Shown here one piece after another: positions 18,273 to 28,168 of a DNA stretch of 64,000 bases. Under the pieces are notes generated by a model. That model did not search any database. It was not told the DNA's origin and saw only the letters and a program-made list of their open reading frames with translations. The stretch is taken from positions 225,483-289,482 of the forward strand of contig JAMDCP010000002.1 in the NCBI GenBank assembly GCA_023489335.1. The letters run 5' to 3'. The stretch comes from Deltaproteobacteria bacterium (GTDB taxonomy: Bacteria > SZUA-79 > Acidulodesulfobacterales > Acidulodesulfobacteraceae). A program made the position numbers and the translations under genes. Within the stretch, counting starts at the first letter, position 1; every line of letters starts with the position of its first letter.

Positions 18273-20096
18273 TTAGTTATATTTTAAATTTAATATATCG
18301 TAATTTTTAATTATATATACATAAACCCCGCCTGATTTAACCGGTTTAATTTTTAATACGGATAAAAGTTTTTTAAATCTCCTATATGCATTATACTTTC
18401 TGCTATTCACAACGGTAGTAGCGGCATTTTTATTATTTATAACTATTATTGCATTTAATTTAGTTAGCTGTATAAATTTTTTAAGCGATAATTTAACCGT
18501 TTTGTTTATTTTTACTTTTTTGCCGTAATAAAATATATCAAAAATAAGATTGTTTTTATATTGCTCAGGCGGCAGGAATAAATAACCCCCGGCTAAATTA
18601 TAATAAAAATCGTCATAAGACTGGAAAGCCATGCTGTAGCCGGCATTGCTGAACGGCAAAATTAAAACGTTTTGCCCTCTTTTTATGTAATTTTTATATA
18701 AACCATTTGCAAAAAAATCAGGCATATAGGTGTGGCCCTGCCAGCGTGATTGATTGGGGACTAAAAATAAAATGCTTAAAAATATTAATGAATAATTTAT
18801 AGCTAAGTTAAAATTAAAGTTGGTTTTGACATCTATTAATTTGATATTTTTAATATCTTTAACAAATAATCCGGCGATAATCGAAATGATTAAAAAAGCG
18901 TAAAGCATAAATCTTGAAGGAAGCGCTTTGCCTATCAGCGGCATTTTATAAAAAATAATCCACGGCAAAGGAATATTTGTGATTGTTCCTCCAATATGCA
19001 GATACTGTCCTAAAGAAAAAATAGATATTAAAGCAAGTAAAAATATCAAAAACTTTGTTTCTTGCTTAGCCCAATGTTTTTTAGCATATAAAACTATCAG
19101 TATTATCAGGGGCAATCCTATATATGCACAGGCTTGCGTCCATGTCGGGTTAAATTTATCGAAAATAGTTTTAAATATGCTTCCTCCGATTAGAGTTACA
19201 TGAGTCGGTATAATAAAATTTAGAATATCGGTCGAATATATCTTTGGAGGCATGAAATGTTTCGGGAGTTTATTAATTGTGGCAAGCATTGCGTAAAAAA
19301 AAGGGATTAATATAATAAAAGACAAAAAAACGCTAAGAATATTATAATAGAAAAAGGCTTTTATATCTTTTCGCAAACTTTTAAAAAATATAAACGAAAC
19401 AAATATACCGATAAATCCAAAAAATATGAATGTTGCATATATTTCCGAAGAAATTAAAAATTCCAAACTTAATAATACCGAAATCAAAAAAACTGATAAC
19501 TTTTTATTTAATTCGCCGTTCAAACCTTTTAAATAAAATAGAACGATTAAAGGTATGATGCAGATAAAATATAAATTGATATCGGTAATTTGTTCCGAAA
19601 GCGCATAAGTTGAAAATCCGAATATATAACCCCCGATTAGTCCGGACAGATTTGATTTAGCTATATGCCTGATTAACAAAAAAGCGCAAAAACTAGATAA
19701 GGCAGAAGATAATAATGCTAAAATATTATAAGATACGAACGGACCAAAAAATAAGGTTAAAGGAGCGCCCAATAAGCTTAATCCAAAAATTGAATTAACC
19801 CATGAAATATTAAACCCGAATGGTTCCCAGATAAACTTATTTGTCAAAAACGGATTTAAATGATGGACGATAGCGTATGGATACCAGCCTAAACACCAGA
19901 TAAAAAGCAAAGGGTCGGGTGGAGTGCCGATGAAATTGGAATTTATGTTTTTCAGCATAGGAAAACCAAAATATATAATTGAAAAACATAAATAGATAAA
20001 AAAAACCAGTATATTTATTTTTCCGGCAGGCTTCATCTTACTATTTTCCTTTAAATACTCAATATATACGCTTAATGTTTTGAAGACATTATACAA
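18273..20096 (-). CDS. Polytopic membrane protein, GT-C-like
   Basis: 607 residues with about eleven hydrophobic helices, starting after a basic N-terminal stretch. An acidic motif follows the first helix (GTPPDPLLFIWCLGWYP), the usual place of the catalytic Asp in GT-C transferases that use lipid-linked sugars. The C-terminal 120 residues are soluble and presumably periplasmic. It is the only - strand gene in the polysaccharide locus and lies between the two heptose genes. It is probably a transferase to a lipid-carried glycan, but family and sugar are not identified. A start at MKPAGK, about 20 codons in, is possible. Confidence 0.55.
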   Translation of the reverse strand: MYNVFKTLSVYIEYLKENSKMKPAGKINILVFFIYLCFSIIYFGFPMLKNINSNFIGTPPDPLLFIWCLGWYPYAIVHHLNPFLTNKFIWEPFGFNISWVNSIFGLSLLGAPLTLFFGPFVSYNILALLSSALSSFCAFLLIRHIAKSNLSGLIGGYIFGFSTYALSEQITDINLYFICIIPLIVLFYLKGLNGELNKKLSVFLISVLLSLEFLISSEIYATFIFFGFIGIFVSFIFFKSLRKDIKAFFYYNILSVFLSFIILIPFFYAMLATINKLPKHFMPPKIYSTDILNFIIPTHVTLIGGSIFKTIFDKFNPTWTQACAYIGLPLIILIVLYAKKHWAKQETKFLIFLLALISIFSLGQYLHIGGTITNIPLPWIIFYKMPLIGKALPSRFMLYAFLIISIIAGLFVKDIKNIKLIDVKTNFNFNLAINYSLIFLSILFLVPNQSRWQGHTYMPDFFANGLYKNYIKRGQNVLILPFSNAGYSMAFQSYDDFYYNLAGGYLFLPPEQYKNNLIFDIFYYGKKVKINKTVKLSLKKFIQLTKLNAIIVINNKNAATTVVNSRKYNAYRRFKKLLSVLKIKPVKSGGVYVYIIKNYDILNLKYN

Positions 20097-20238
20097 TATG
20101 TTATTGAGAAAATAAATGAATTATGATTTAATAATGCCAAATAATGGCGTTTTCCGGCAAAAAGATATAACAGTTATTTCTTTTAAACAATACAGAAGCA
20201 TTTCCAAAAATAATTGTAATAATAAATAATAATATGTT

Positions 20239-21285
20239 ATGATACATTCCAAAGCACCGTTAAGACTTGGTCTTGCAGGGGGAGGCACCGACGTAAGCCC
20301 TTATTCCGATACTTACGGAGGCGCAATATTAAACGCGACCATAAGTATGTATGCTTATGCGGTAATCGAGCCGCTATGTGATAACAACGCAAGCCCGGAT
20401 AAAAATATGGAAAGCATCATATTAAATTCTATCGACAGGGAAGAGTGTTACTGTTCAGGTTTAAATCATTTTATAGAATACGACGGCAATTTAGATTTAA
20501 TCAAAGCGGTTTATAACAGGATAGTAAAGGATTTTACCCAAAAACCCTTATCGTTTAAACTATCGACCTATGCCGACGCTCCCGCGGGTTCGGGCCTCGG
20601 AACTTCTTCTACTCTCGTCGTGGCTATTATAGGAGCCTTTGCAGAGTGGTTGAAACTGCCATTAGGCGAGTATGACATTGCGCATCTTGCCTATGAAATA
20701 GAGCGGGTTGATTTAAACATGGCAGGCGGCAAACAGGACCAGTATTCCGCAACATTCGGCGGTTTCAACTTTATGGAGTTTTACGATAAAGGCAAAGTCA
20801 TAGTAAATCCGTTAAGGATTAAAAGGGAATATATTAACGAGCTTCAATTTAATATACTTCTTTATTATCTCGGAACGAGCAGATTGTCTTCGGGCATAAT
20901 TAAGGCGCAGGCTGAAAATGTGGCAAACAAAAATGAAAAATCGATAGAAGCGATGCACAGGCTCAAAGAACAGTCCGCAATGATGAAAGAAGCCGTATTA
21001 AAGGGCAATCTCGACGATATCGGAGAAATACTTAACTTCGGGTGGAAATATAAAAAACAAATGGCCGAATGCATATCAAACCCCCTAATCGACGAAATTT
21101 ACGAAACCGCCCTAAAAAACGGGGCAACCGGCGGCAAAATAACAGGAGCGGGAGGAGGCGGTTTTATGATGTTTTACTGCCCGCGCAATACCAGATACAA
21201 TGTAATAAAAGCCCTTCAAAAGTTCGGCGGCGAATTCAGAAGATACCAGTTTACGGAAATAGGCCTCGAAACATGGAATGTGTGA
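20239..21285 (+). CDS. hddA: D-glycero-D-manno-heptose 7-phosphate kinase-like GHMP kinase
   Basis: 348 residues. The start SKAPLRLGLAGGGTDVSPY is the signature of HddA-type GHMP kinases. The ATP loop APAGSGLGTSSTL, the block DLNMAGGKQDQYSATFGGFN and the final TGGKITGAGGGGFMMFYC are all intact. The enzyme phosphorylates heptose 7-phosphate at C1, giving the bisphosphate for GDP-heptose synthesis. Together with the HddC-like gene it implies a GDP-D-glycero-alpha-D-manno-heptose donor for the glycosyltransferases around it. Fucokinase-type GHMP kinases are the closest alternative. Confidence 0.82.
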   Translation: MIHSKAPLRLGLAGGGTDVSPYSDTYGGAILNATISMYAYAVIEPLCDNNASPDKNMESIILNSIDREECYCSGLNHFIEYDGNLDLIKAVYNRIVKDFTQKPLSFKLSTYADAPAGSGLGTSSTLVVAIIGAFAEWLKLPLGEYDIAHLAYEIERVDLNMAGGKQDQYSATFGGFNFMEFYDKGKVIVNPLRIKREYINELQFNILLYYLGTSRLSSGIIKAQAENVANKNEKSIEAMHRLKEQSAMMKEAVLKGNLDDIGEILNFGWKYKKQMAECISNPLIDEIYETALKNGATGGKITGAGGGGFMMFYCPRNTRYNVIKALQKFGGEFRRYQFTEIGLETWNV

Positions 21286-21325
21286 GGATTTTATAAAATA
21301 TATAATTCTTAAATATAGATAATAG

Positions 21326-22066
21326 ATGAAACTATATAAAGGTAAAATTTCTATATTAATGCCTGCTTATAACGAAGGCGATAGGATTTACGATAATCTT
21401 TTAAAATCCTGCGAGGTCTTTAGAAAATTTAGATTTCCGTTTGAAATTTTAGCCATAGACGACGGAAGTTCCGATAATACTAAAGACGAGATAAAAAGAG
21501 CAGGTTCTTGCCGTTCAGAGATAAAGCTTATAGAAAATAAAACAAATCTGGGCAAGGGTTTTGCTTTAAAAAACGGGTTTTTGAATGCGACAGGCAACAT
21601 AATCGTATTTCTCGACAGCGACCTCGAAATTAACCCGTTTCAAGTAGGAGATTTATTAAAGGCTATGAGGGATAGCGATTCCGAAATTGCCATCGGCTCA
21701 AAAAGGCATAGTAAATCCAATATAAATTATCCTTTCTCAAGGAAAATATTAAGCACCGGTTATTACATAATGATAAGGCTGCTGTTTAATCTTCCGGTCA
21801 AAGACACGCAGTCAGGCATTAAGGCTTACAGGCGCGATGTTCTTGACAAAGTATTCCCGAAAATATTGTGTAAAAAATATGCTTTTGATGTTGAAATACT
21901 TGCAAATGCGGTTCGCAACGGATATAAAATAGTGGAGGTTCCCATAAAAGTCGTTTTTTCGAGAAAAAATAATATGGGACGCATTAAAATAAAAGATATA
22001 GCTGATATTTGGATTGATACTCTGGCTATATGGTACAGAATGAAGTTAATAAAATATTACGATTAA
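21326..22066 (+). CDS. GT2 glycosyltransferase, polyprenyl-phosphate glycosyltransferase type
   Basis: 246 residues. GT-A fold markers are KISILMPAYNEGDRI, ILAIDDGSSDNT, NLGKGFALKNGFLNA and the metal-binding IVFLDSDLEI, then DTQSGIKAYRRD and FDVEILANAVRNGYKIVEV. This is the dolichol-phosphate-mannose/ALG5 pattern, making polyprenyl-phosphate sugars on the cytoplasmic face. It carries no C-terminal membrane helices. Its product could be the donor for the GT-C-like membrane proteins in this locus. The sugar is unknown. Confidence 0.82.
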   Translation: MKLYKGKISILMPAYNEGDRIYDNLLKSCEVFRKFRFPFEILAIDDGSSDNTKDEIKRAGSCRSEIKLIENKTNLGKGFALKNGFLNATGNIIVFLDSDLEINPFQVGDLLKAMRDSDSEIAIGSKRHSKSNINYPFSRKILSTGYYIMIRLLFNLPVKDTQSGIKAYRRDVLDKVFPKILCKKYAFDVEILANAVRNGYKIVEVPIKVVFSRKNNMGRIKIKDIADIWIDTLAIWYRMKLIKYYD

Positions 22067-22110
22067 TAAATCAAAAATAAAACGCGGATGAATCATAATT
22101 AACTAAGGGA

Positions 22111-23466
22111 ATGATAAATAAAATCCAAAGATTAATCGGAAGGCTGGTTTCGGACAAACTGTTTTTTAACGGTGCGATGATATTTATTTTTGTAATGGCC
22201 GGAAATTTTTTTAACTATCTTTTTCAGATTGCCATGAGCAGAAGCCTCAGCGTTCCGGATTACGGCACCCTGAATTCTTTACTGTCTTTACTTGTTATAA
22301 CCTCAGTCCCTTCTGGCGCATTAACCGCCTTTTCCGCCAAAAATATTTCTGGGAATCTTGCAACGGGCGATGTTCCTGGGGTAAGAAAGTTTATGAAAAA
22401 TACTGTTATCAAAACTTTTTTATACGATTGCTTGTTTCTGGCGATTTTTATCGCCTGCATTCCGTTTTTAATGAAGTTCATGAGAATAGATTCTTACTTT
22501 TATTATATTATAACCGGAATAGCCATTTTTCTTATATTTCCTTTTTCATTACTTCTGGGGAGCTTGCAGGGTTCCAGAATGTATTTATCCTTAGGCCTGT
22601 TTTCTAGCTTATCCTCAATTATTAAATTTATCCTGGCCGTTGCGCTTGTGTACGCAGGCTTGAATCTTGCAGGGGCTTTATTTTCGGTTGCCGTCTCGCC
22701 TTTAATTATTATCGCGGCCGCGGCCATTGTTTTATTTTCATATTTAAAACGCAAGCAGGATAAAGGCAATGAGAAACATATAGCTGTCGATAAAACAGAA
22801 GAAAACGGCTTAAAAACCGGAAGATTTTATTTTTTGTTCTTATTTTTCGTATTACTCTTTTATACATTTTTTACGAACATAGACCTCATAACCGTAAAAC
22901 ATTTTTTTCCGGCTTACAAAACGGGGATATATTCCGTTGCCGATATACTTGGTAAGATAATACTTTATTTTCCTTCCGCAATTGTGTTAGTTATGTTTCC
23001 GGAAGTTTCGCATGCCCATGCTACCAATAACAAAACAAAACATATATTGCTTAAAACTATTTTTGTTACATTTCTCATGTGTTCGTTTCTCGAAACATTT
23101 TATATATTATTTCCCGACAAAATAATCTCGTTTCTTATGGGAGCCAAATATATAACTTCGGCTCCACTCCTCACCTTATACGGATTAAGCATGTTTCCTT
23201 TTGCTTTTATTAATATTTTTATCAATTATTTTATGGCTATAAATAATTCAAAGATATTGATCCCCATGTTTTTATTTTCGATATTAGAGGTATTATTATT
23301 TTACTTGTTCCATTATTCTTTAAGAGAAATAATTTTAATAATTATGATAACCGGCTGGGCGGTAATGCTTGCCTTGTCTATCTATGCTTTTTATGAAGAA
23401 TCGGCTTTGATTTTTAAAAAGTTTTTTCGCATTATCCAAAATGTAATGCCGGTAAACAGCAATTAA
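22111..23466 (+). CDS. Polysaccharide flippase-like MATE/Wzx family protein
   Basis: 451 residues with about twelve membrane helices. The N-terminus (IFVMAGNFFNYLFQIAMSRS, then YGTLNSLLSLL) is the usual start of polysaccharide biosynthesis/flippase proteins, with a basic loop in the middle. It would move lipid-linked glycan across the inner membrane. A second flippase of the same broad type lies at 46517-47950, so the locus may export two different glycans or be assembled from two sources. It is followed after 34 bases by a GT2 gene on the same strand. Confidence 0.8.
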   Translation: MINKIQRLIGRLVSDKLFFNGAMIFIFVMAGNFFNYLFQIAMSRSLSVPDYGTLNSLLSLLVITSVPSGALTAFSAKNISGNLATGDVPGVRKFMKNTVIKTFLYDCLFLAIFIACIPFLMKFMRIDSYFYYIITGIAIFLIFPFSLLLGSLQGSRMYLSLGLFSSLSSIIKFILAVALVYAGLNLAGALFSVAVSPLIIIAAAAIVLFSYLKRKQDKGNEKHIAVDKTEENGLKTGRFYFLFLFFVLLFYTFFTNIDLITVKHFFPAYKTGIYSVADILGKIILYFPSAIVLVMFPEVSHAHATNNKTKHILLKTIFVTFLMCSFLETFYILFPDKIISFLMGAKYITSAPLLTLYGLSMFPFAFINIFINYFMAINNSKILIPMFLFSILEVLLFYLFHYSLREIILIIMITGWAVMLALSIYAFYEESALIFKKFFRIIQNVMPVNSN

Positions 23467-23500
23467 AAACCGTAAGGTAAAAACTAATTTTAAAAACAAA

Positions 23501-24484
23501 ATGAAAGAAAACACATTTGTTTCTATAATAATTCCGTTGGTCGGCATAAACGATTACTTTCTGGAATCGTATCCCCATTTACTTAATCTTGATTATAAGA
23601 ATTATGAAATCATCGTCTTGCCGGATAACCCGGTTTCTCAAGATTTTCCGGATATAAAAATAATTCCTACCGGTAAAATTTCCCCCGCGATAAAAAGAGA
23701 TATAGGCGCCGCAAACGCCAAGGGAGAACTTTTATTTTTCCTTGACGACGATTCTTATCCCGAAAAAGACTGGATAAATAAAGCCCTGCCTTATTTTGAC
23801 GATCCGTCCGTCGGAGCGATAGGCGGTCCGGCAATAACGCCTTTAAACGACAGCTTTCTTCAGAAAGTTTCGGGAGCTGTTTTTTTAACTAAAGTAGGCG
23901 GCGGCGTTCCCGAAAGATATTATCCTATGGGCAAAACAAAAGAAATCGACGACTGGCCATCCGTCAATCTCGTTGTTAAAAAGGACCTGTTTATAAAAAT
24001 AGGCGGGTTTAAATCGGAATACTGGCCCGGCGAAGATACCAAACTGTGCCTCGAGATAATTAAGGAAGGCAGCAAAATATTATACGCTCCAGATGTTATA
24101 GTATGGCACCACAGGAGACCAGGTTTATTGCGCCATTTAAAACAGGTAGGCAATTACGGTCTTCACAGGGGGTTCTTCGCGAAAAGATACCCGGAAACTT
24201 CTTTTAAACTTTTGTATTTTATTCCGACTCTCTTTGTGCTATACTTGGTATTATTTATCATATCCTTGTTATTTTTTAGTAGGCTGTCTTTTTATATGGG
24301 CTTAGGTTTTGTTCTTTATCTGGGGGCACTGGCCTACGCTTTTTTCGATATAAATAAAAAAGCGGGGGACGTTAAAATTTCGTTAGCCTCGGTATATTAT
24401 ATAGTGCTTACGCATATATGGTATGGAATTAGATTTATTCAGGGACTTGTATTCACTAAAGAACTTAAAAGCAAGTTAAGGTAA
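23501..24484 (+). CDS. GT2 glycosyltransferase with C-terminal membrane helices
   Basis: 327 residues. VSIIIPLVGINDYFLESYP opens the GT-A domain, followed by GELLFFLDDDSYPEKDW with a DDD metal motif, GAIGGPAITPLND and the acceptor-side GEDTKLCLEIIKEGSKILYAPD, then a WHHRRPGLLRHLKQ segment. The last 110 residues hold two or three membrane helices. This is the usual architecture of membrane-bound EPS/O-antigen transferases. Acceptor and sugar cannot be assigned. It ends 12 bases before the next radical SAM gene, so the two are probably co-transcribed. Confidence 0.83.
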   Translation: MKENTFVSIIIPLVGINDYFLESYPHLLNLDYKNYEIIVLPDNPVSQDFPDIKIIPTGKISPAIKRDIGAANAKGELLFFLDDDSYPEKDWINKALPYFDDPSVGAIGGPAITPLNDSFLQKVSGAVFLTKVGGGVPERYYPMGKTKEIDDWPSVNLVVKKDLFIKIGGFKSEYWPGEDTKLCLEIIKEGSKILYAPDVIVWHHRRPGLLRHLKQVGNYGLHRGFFAKRYPETSFKLLYFIPTLFVLYLVLFIISLLFFSRLSFYMGLGFVLYLGALAYAFFDINKKAGDVKISLASVYYIVLTHIWYGIRFIQGLVFTKELKSKLR

Positions 24485-24496
24485 ATAAGGTTTATA

Positions 24497-25972
24497 ATGA
24501 AAATCTCGATATCGTTTCCGCCTTTAGAATCCGAAAAAGGCACTCCCCTTTTAACCCAAAACAGGCAATTTCAGTGGTTTAAAGACCCGACGTTTATATA
24601 CCCGGTTATCCCTGCCTATGCCGCTACATTATTAAATAAAAACGGTTTTAATGTTATATGGGACGACGGAATAGCGGAGGGGCTTTCATACGGCGAGTGG
24701 CTTTTAAGGCTGAAAAACGAAAAACCGGATGTCGTTGCCATAGAAACGAAAACCCCGGTGGTTAAAAGGCACTGGAAAATCATTTCGGATATTAAAAAAC
24801 TCTACGAAAGCAACCCTCCTCTAGTTGTCTTAATGGGCGACCATGTTACTGCACTTCCGGAAGAATCGCTTTTAAACTCCGAGGCCGATTTTATAATTAC
24901 GGGAGGGGATTACGACTTTTCGTTATACGGCTTATGCTCTTATTTAAATTCGCTAAAATCTTCCGCGCCGGAATCTTTAAAGACCCCCGGCATATACTAC
25001 AGAGACAACGGACAGATAGTTAATACCGGCAGTTTTGCGCTTAATAACGACCTTAACATCCTGCCTTATATAGATAGAAAGTTAACCAAATGGCATCTTT
25101 ACGCTTATAAGAACGGAAATTTTAAATATACTCCTGGAACTTACGTAATGGCGGGAAGGGACTGCTGGTACGGAAGGTGCAGTTTCTGTTCATGGACTAC
25201 CCTTTTTCCGGGTGCAAAATTCAGGTCGGTGTCTCCCGAAAGACATCTGGATGAAATCGGACAACTCATAGAGGAGTTTAAAGTTAAAGAGATATTCGAC
25301 GACAGCGGTTGTTTTCCCGCAGGGGGCTGGCTTAAAGATTTTTGCAACGGCATGATAGAAAGAGGTTATAATAAAAAGGCAGTTATGGGATGCAATATGA
25401 GGGTAGGGGCGCTAAAGCAGGAAGATTGGGCTTTGTTGAAAAAAGCTAATTTCAGGTTTATCCTTATCGGATTAGAATCCATGACGCAAACTACCCTTGA
25501 TAAACTCAATAAAGGCATAAAAGCGTCCGATATAGAAGAAACTGTTAAAATGGCAAAGAATGCCGGACTTGAGCCGCACATAACCACCATGGTAGGCTAT
25601 CCGTGGGAAACCAAGGAAGATGCTTTAAAAACCATAGATTTGGCAAAGCACCTGTTTAAAAAAGGTTATCTTGACACCCTTCAGGCCACCATAGTAATTC
25701 CTTATCCGGGGACCCCCTTGTTCGACGAAGCCAAAAAGAACGGCTGGCTTTTAACCGAGGACTGGGACAGATACGATATGAAAGAGTCCGTTTGGAAAAG
25801 CCCTGTGGATAATGACGATGTATTAAGATTTACTCAAGAACTATACGCATCTGTTTTAAGCCCCTCGTTTATACTTAGAAAGATAATTTCTATAAAAAAT
25901 ATAGACGATTTTAAATTTATGTTTAAGGCAGGAAAGAAAGTTATGGCTCATTTTATGGATTTCAAGGGGTAA
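24497..25972 (+). CDS. B12-binding radical SAM protein with unusual CX4CX2C cluster
   Basis: 491 residues. The N-terminal part resembles a cobalamin-binding domain (IWDDGIAEGLSYGEWL, then VVLMGDHVTALPEESL and the ITGGDYDF loop). The radical SAM core has cysteines at 223, 228 and 231 in GRDCWYGRCSFCSWTTLFPG: spacing CX4CX2C, not the usual CX3CX2C. Later segments (GLESMTQTTLDKLNKG, PYPGTPLFDEA) are normal for the family. Its place inside the glycan locus suggests methylation or rearrangement of a sugar or lipid carrier; the reaction is unknown. Confidence 0.75.
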   Translation: MKISISFPPLESEKGTPLLTQNRQFQWFKDPTFIYPVIPAYAATLLNKNGFNVIWDDGIAEGLSYGEWLLRLKNEKPDVVAIETKTPVVKRHWKIISDIKKLYESNPPLVVLMGDHVTALPEESLLNSEADFIITGGDYDFSLYGLCSYLNSLKSSAPESLKTPGIYYRDNGQIVNTGSFALNNDLNILPYIDRKLTKWHLYAYKNGNFKYTPGTYVMAGRDCWYGRCSFCSWTTLFPGAKFRSVSPERHLDEIGQLIEEFKVKEIFDDSGCFPAGGWLKDFCNGMIERGYNKKAVMGCNMRVGALKQEDWALLKKANFRFILIGLESMTQTTLDKLNKGIKASDIEETVKMAKNAGLEPHITTMVGYPWETKEDALKTIDLAKHLFKKGYLDTLQATIVIPYPGTPLFDEAKKNGWLLTEDWDRYDMKESVWKSPVDNDDVLRFTQELYASVLSPSFILRKIISIKNIDDFKFMFKAGKKVMAHFMDFKG

Positions 25973-26104
25973 AATTTATTTATGATAATAGGAATTACCC
26001 TTGTGTAAACTTAATAAAATAACATGTGAAGATTAGAGATTAATTTTAAGGCAAATTAGTAATTTTAAGTATTAATTATCAATTTATTATAAGGGGTAAA
26101 TTTT

Positions 26105-26884
26105 TTGAAGGTAGTTATACTTGCTGGCGGATATGGAACAAGGTTAAGTGAAGAGACAGATATAAGACCTAAGCCTATGCTCGAAATTGGCGGCAAACCA
26201 ATTTTATGGCATATTATGAAAATATACTCTTTTTATGGTTTTAACGATTTTGTTATTTTACTTGGATATAAAGGTTATTATATAAAAGAATATTTTGCAA
26301 ATTATTTTTTACACCAAAGCGATATAACAATAGATATTAAACATAATGAAATGGAAGTGCATAATAATTCAAGCGAACCATGGAAGATAACACTTATTGA
26401 TACCGGCATTAATACTATGACAGGAGGAAGAATTAAAAGGGCACAGAATTTTATAGGAAATGAATCTTTTATGCTTACATATGGTGATGGAGTTGCAGAT
26501 ATAAATATTAATAAATTAGTTAAGTTTCATAAGTTGCATGGAAGAGCAATAACCGTAACATCTGTTCAGCCTGAAGGAAGATTTGGTATGTTAAACGTGG
26601 AAAACAATAATAAAGTGAGTTATTTTTTAGAAAAACCAAAAGGTGATAATAACTGGATCAATGGTGGATTTTTTGTATGCGAGTCAAAAGTATTCGATTA
26701 TATTCCAAAAGACGATAGCATTATATTTGAAAGATCATCATTGATAAATTTATCAAAAGATGGAGAACTTTATGCTTATAAACATACGGGATTTTGGAAA
26801 CCCATGGATACTTTGCGAGATAAAGTGCAACTAAATCAATTATGGGAAAGCGGCGAAGCTCCGTGGAAAGTTTGGAATGATTAA
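26105..26884 (+). CDS. rfbF: Glucose-1-phosphate cytidylyltransferase
   Basis: 259 residues. VVILAGGYGTRLSEETDIRP and KPMLEIGGKPILWHIMKIYS are diagnostic for RfbF, as are DTGINTMTGGRIKRA and WINGGFFVCESKVFDYI. It makes CDP-glucose, the entry to CDP-linked 3,6-dideoxy and branched sugars. The start is TTG 26105, with AAGGGG about eight bases upstream. The gene begins the more AT-rich half of the locus. No CDP-glucose 4,6-dehydratase (rfbG) or rfbH is recognisable in the window, so the pathway is incomplete here. Confidence 0.9.
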   Translation: MKVVILAGGYGTRLSEETDIRPKPMLEIGGKPILWHIMKIYSFYGFNDFVILLGYKGYYIKEYFANYFLHQSDITIDIKHNEMEVHNNSSEPWKITLIDTGINTMTGGRIKRAQNFIGNESFMLTYGDGVADININKLVKFHKLHGRAITVTSVQPEGRFGMLNVENNNKVSYFLEKPKGDNNWINGGFFVCESKVFDYIPKDDSIIFERSSLINLSKDGELYAYKHTGFWKPMDTLRDKVQLNQLWESGEAPWKVWND

Positions 26885-26905
26885 TATTTTTAGAGGGGTT
26901 AATAT

Positions 26906-28120
26906 ATGAATTGCAGATTTTGCGGAAACAAATTAAACCATGAATTTATTGATCTTGTTAGTTCACCGCCATCAAATTCTTATTTATCAGCGGAACAATT
27001 AAATGAACCTGAGATCTTCTATCCGCTTAAACTTTTTGTGTGTGATAAATGTTTTTTAGTACAAATTGACGAATATAAAAAAAATAATGAAATTTTTAAT
27101 GAAAACTATGCTTATTTTAGTTCATATTCTAATAGCTGGCTGGAGCATGCAAAAAACTATACAGAGATGATGATTGAAAAACTTGGATTAAATAATAAAT
27201 CACAGGTAATAGAGATTGCAAGCAATGATGGTTATTTGCTTCAATATTTTAAACTTCAAGGTATTCCGTGTCTTGGAGTGGAGCCGACAAAAAACACAGC
27301 GGCTGTGGCTAAAAGTAAAGGTATTGATGTCATTGAAGATTTTTTTACAGAAAAGTTGGCAGATAATTTGCCTAAAGCAGATTTAATTCTTGGCAATAAT
27401 GTATTGGCCCACGTACCAAATATTAATGACTTTGTTAAAGGTCTAAAAAAAACGCTTAAGCCAACAGGTACCATAACTATGGAATTTCAGCACCTATTAA
27501 ATCTAATAGAACAAAGTCAGTTCGATACCATATATCATGAACATTTTTCATATCTATCGCTTTTTACGACAATGCAAATATTTAAAACACACGGACTAAA
27601 TATTTTTGACGTAGATGAATTGCCTACGCATGGCGGTAGTCTGAGAATTTACGCAGCCCATTCAGAAATGAATAAAAAACATTCCGAACATGTAAAAAAA
27701 ATATTAGAAAAAGAAATAGCTATTAATTTAGACAAACTTGACGGATATAAAAATTTTCAAGTTAAAGTTGATAAAATTAAATATGAATTATTAACATTTT
27801 TATTGGAAGCCAAAAAAGATGGGATGAAAGTAGCAGCTTATGGAGCTGCGGCAAAGGGAACTACCTTATTAAACTACTGCGGAATCAAAAAAGATTTAAT
27901 CTCGTTTATTGTAGATAGAAATCCGCATAAACAGAATAAATTTTTGCCCGGCAGCCATATTCCAATAGTCTCCGAAGATGCGCTTTTAAAAGAAAAACCA
28001 GATTTTGTAATCATTATTCCATGGAATATAAAGAGTGAAATTATTAGTCAATTGTTATATATTAAAAAGTGGAATGCAAAGTTTGTTACGGCTATACCCC
28101 AGGTAACAATAAATAATTAA
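26906..28120 (+). CDS. Sugar C-methyltransferase (NovU/TylC3-like)
   Basis: 404 residues. The N-terminal zinc-type domain has paired CXXC motifs (CRFCG, CDKC). The SAM-binding domain shows VIEIASNDGYLLQYF and LILGNNVLAHVPNI. The stretch FQHLLNLIEQSQFDTIYHEH is the conserved substrate/catalytic block of nucleotide-sugar C-methyltransferases, and the C-terminal domain contains AAYGAAAKGTTLLNY. The family methylates C3 or C5 of 4-keto nucleotide sugars. Next to rfbF it suggests a branched CDP-sugar in the surface glycan, though the 4-keto-forming enzyme is not obvious. Confidence 0.85.
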   Translation: MNCRFCGNKLNHEFIDLVSSPPSNSYLSAEQLNEPEIFYPLKLFVCDKCFLVQIDEYKKNNEIFNENYAYFSSYSNSWLEHAKNYTEMMIEKLGLNNKSQVIEIASNDGYLLQYFKLQGIPCLGVEPTKNTAAVAKSKGIDVIEDFFTEKLADNLPKADLILGNNVLAHVPNINDFVKGLKKTLKPTGTITMEFQHLLNLIEQSQFDTIYHEHFSYLSLFTTMQIFKTHGLNIFDVDELPTHGGSLRIYAAHSEMNKKHSEHVKKILEKEIAINLDKLDGYKNFQVKVDKIKYELLTFLLEAKKDGMKVAAYGAAAKGTTLLNYCGIKKDLISFIVDRNPHKQNKFLPGSHIPIVSEDALLKEKPDFVIIIPWNIKSEIISQLLYIKKWNAKFVTAIPQVTINN

Positions 28121-28168
28121 ATTAATATAAAAGCTAATATTAAAAGACTTAAATTAATTTAATAAATA

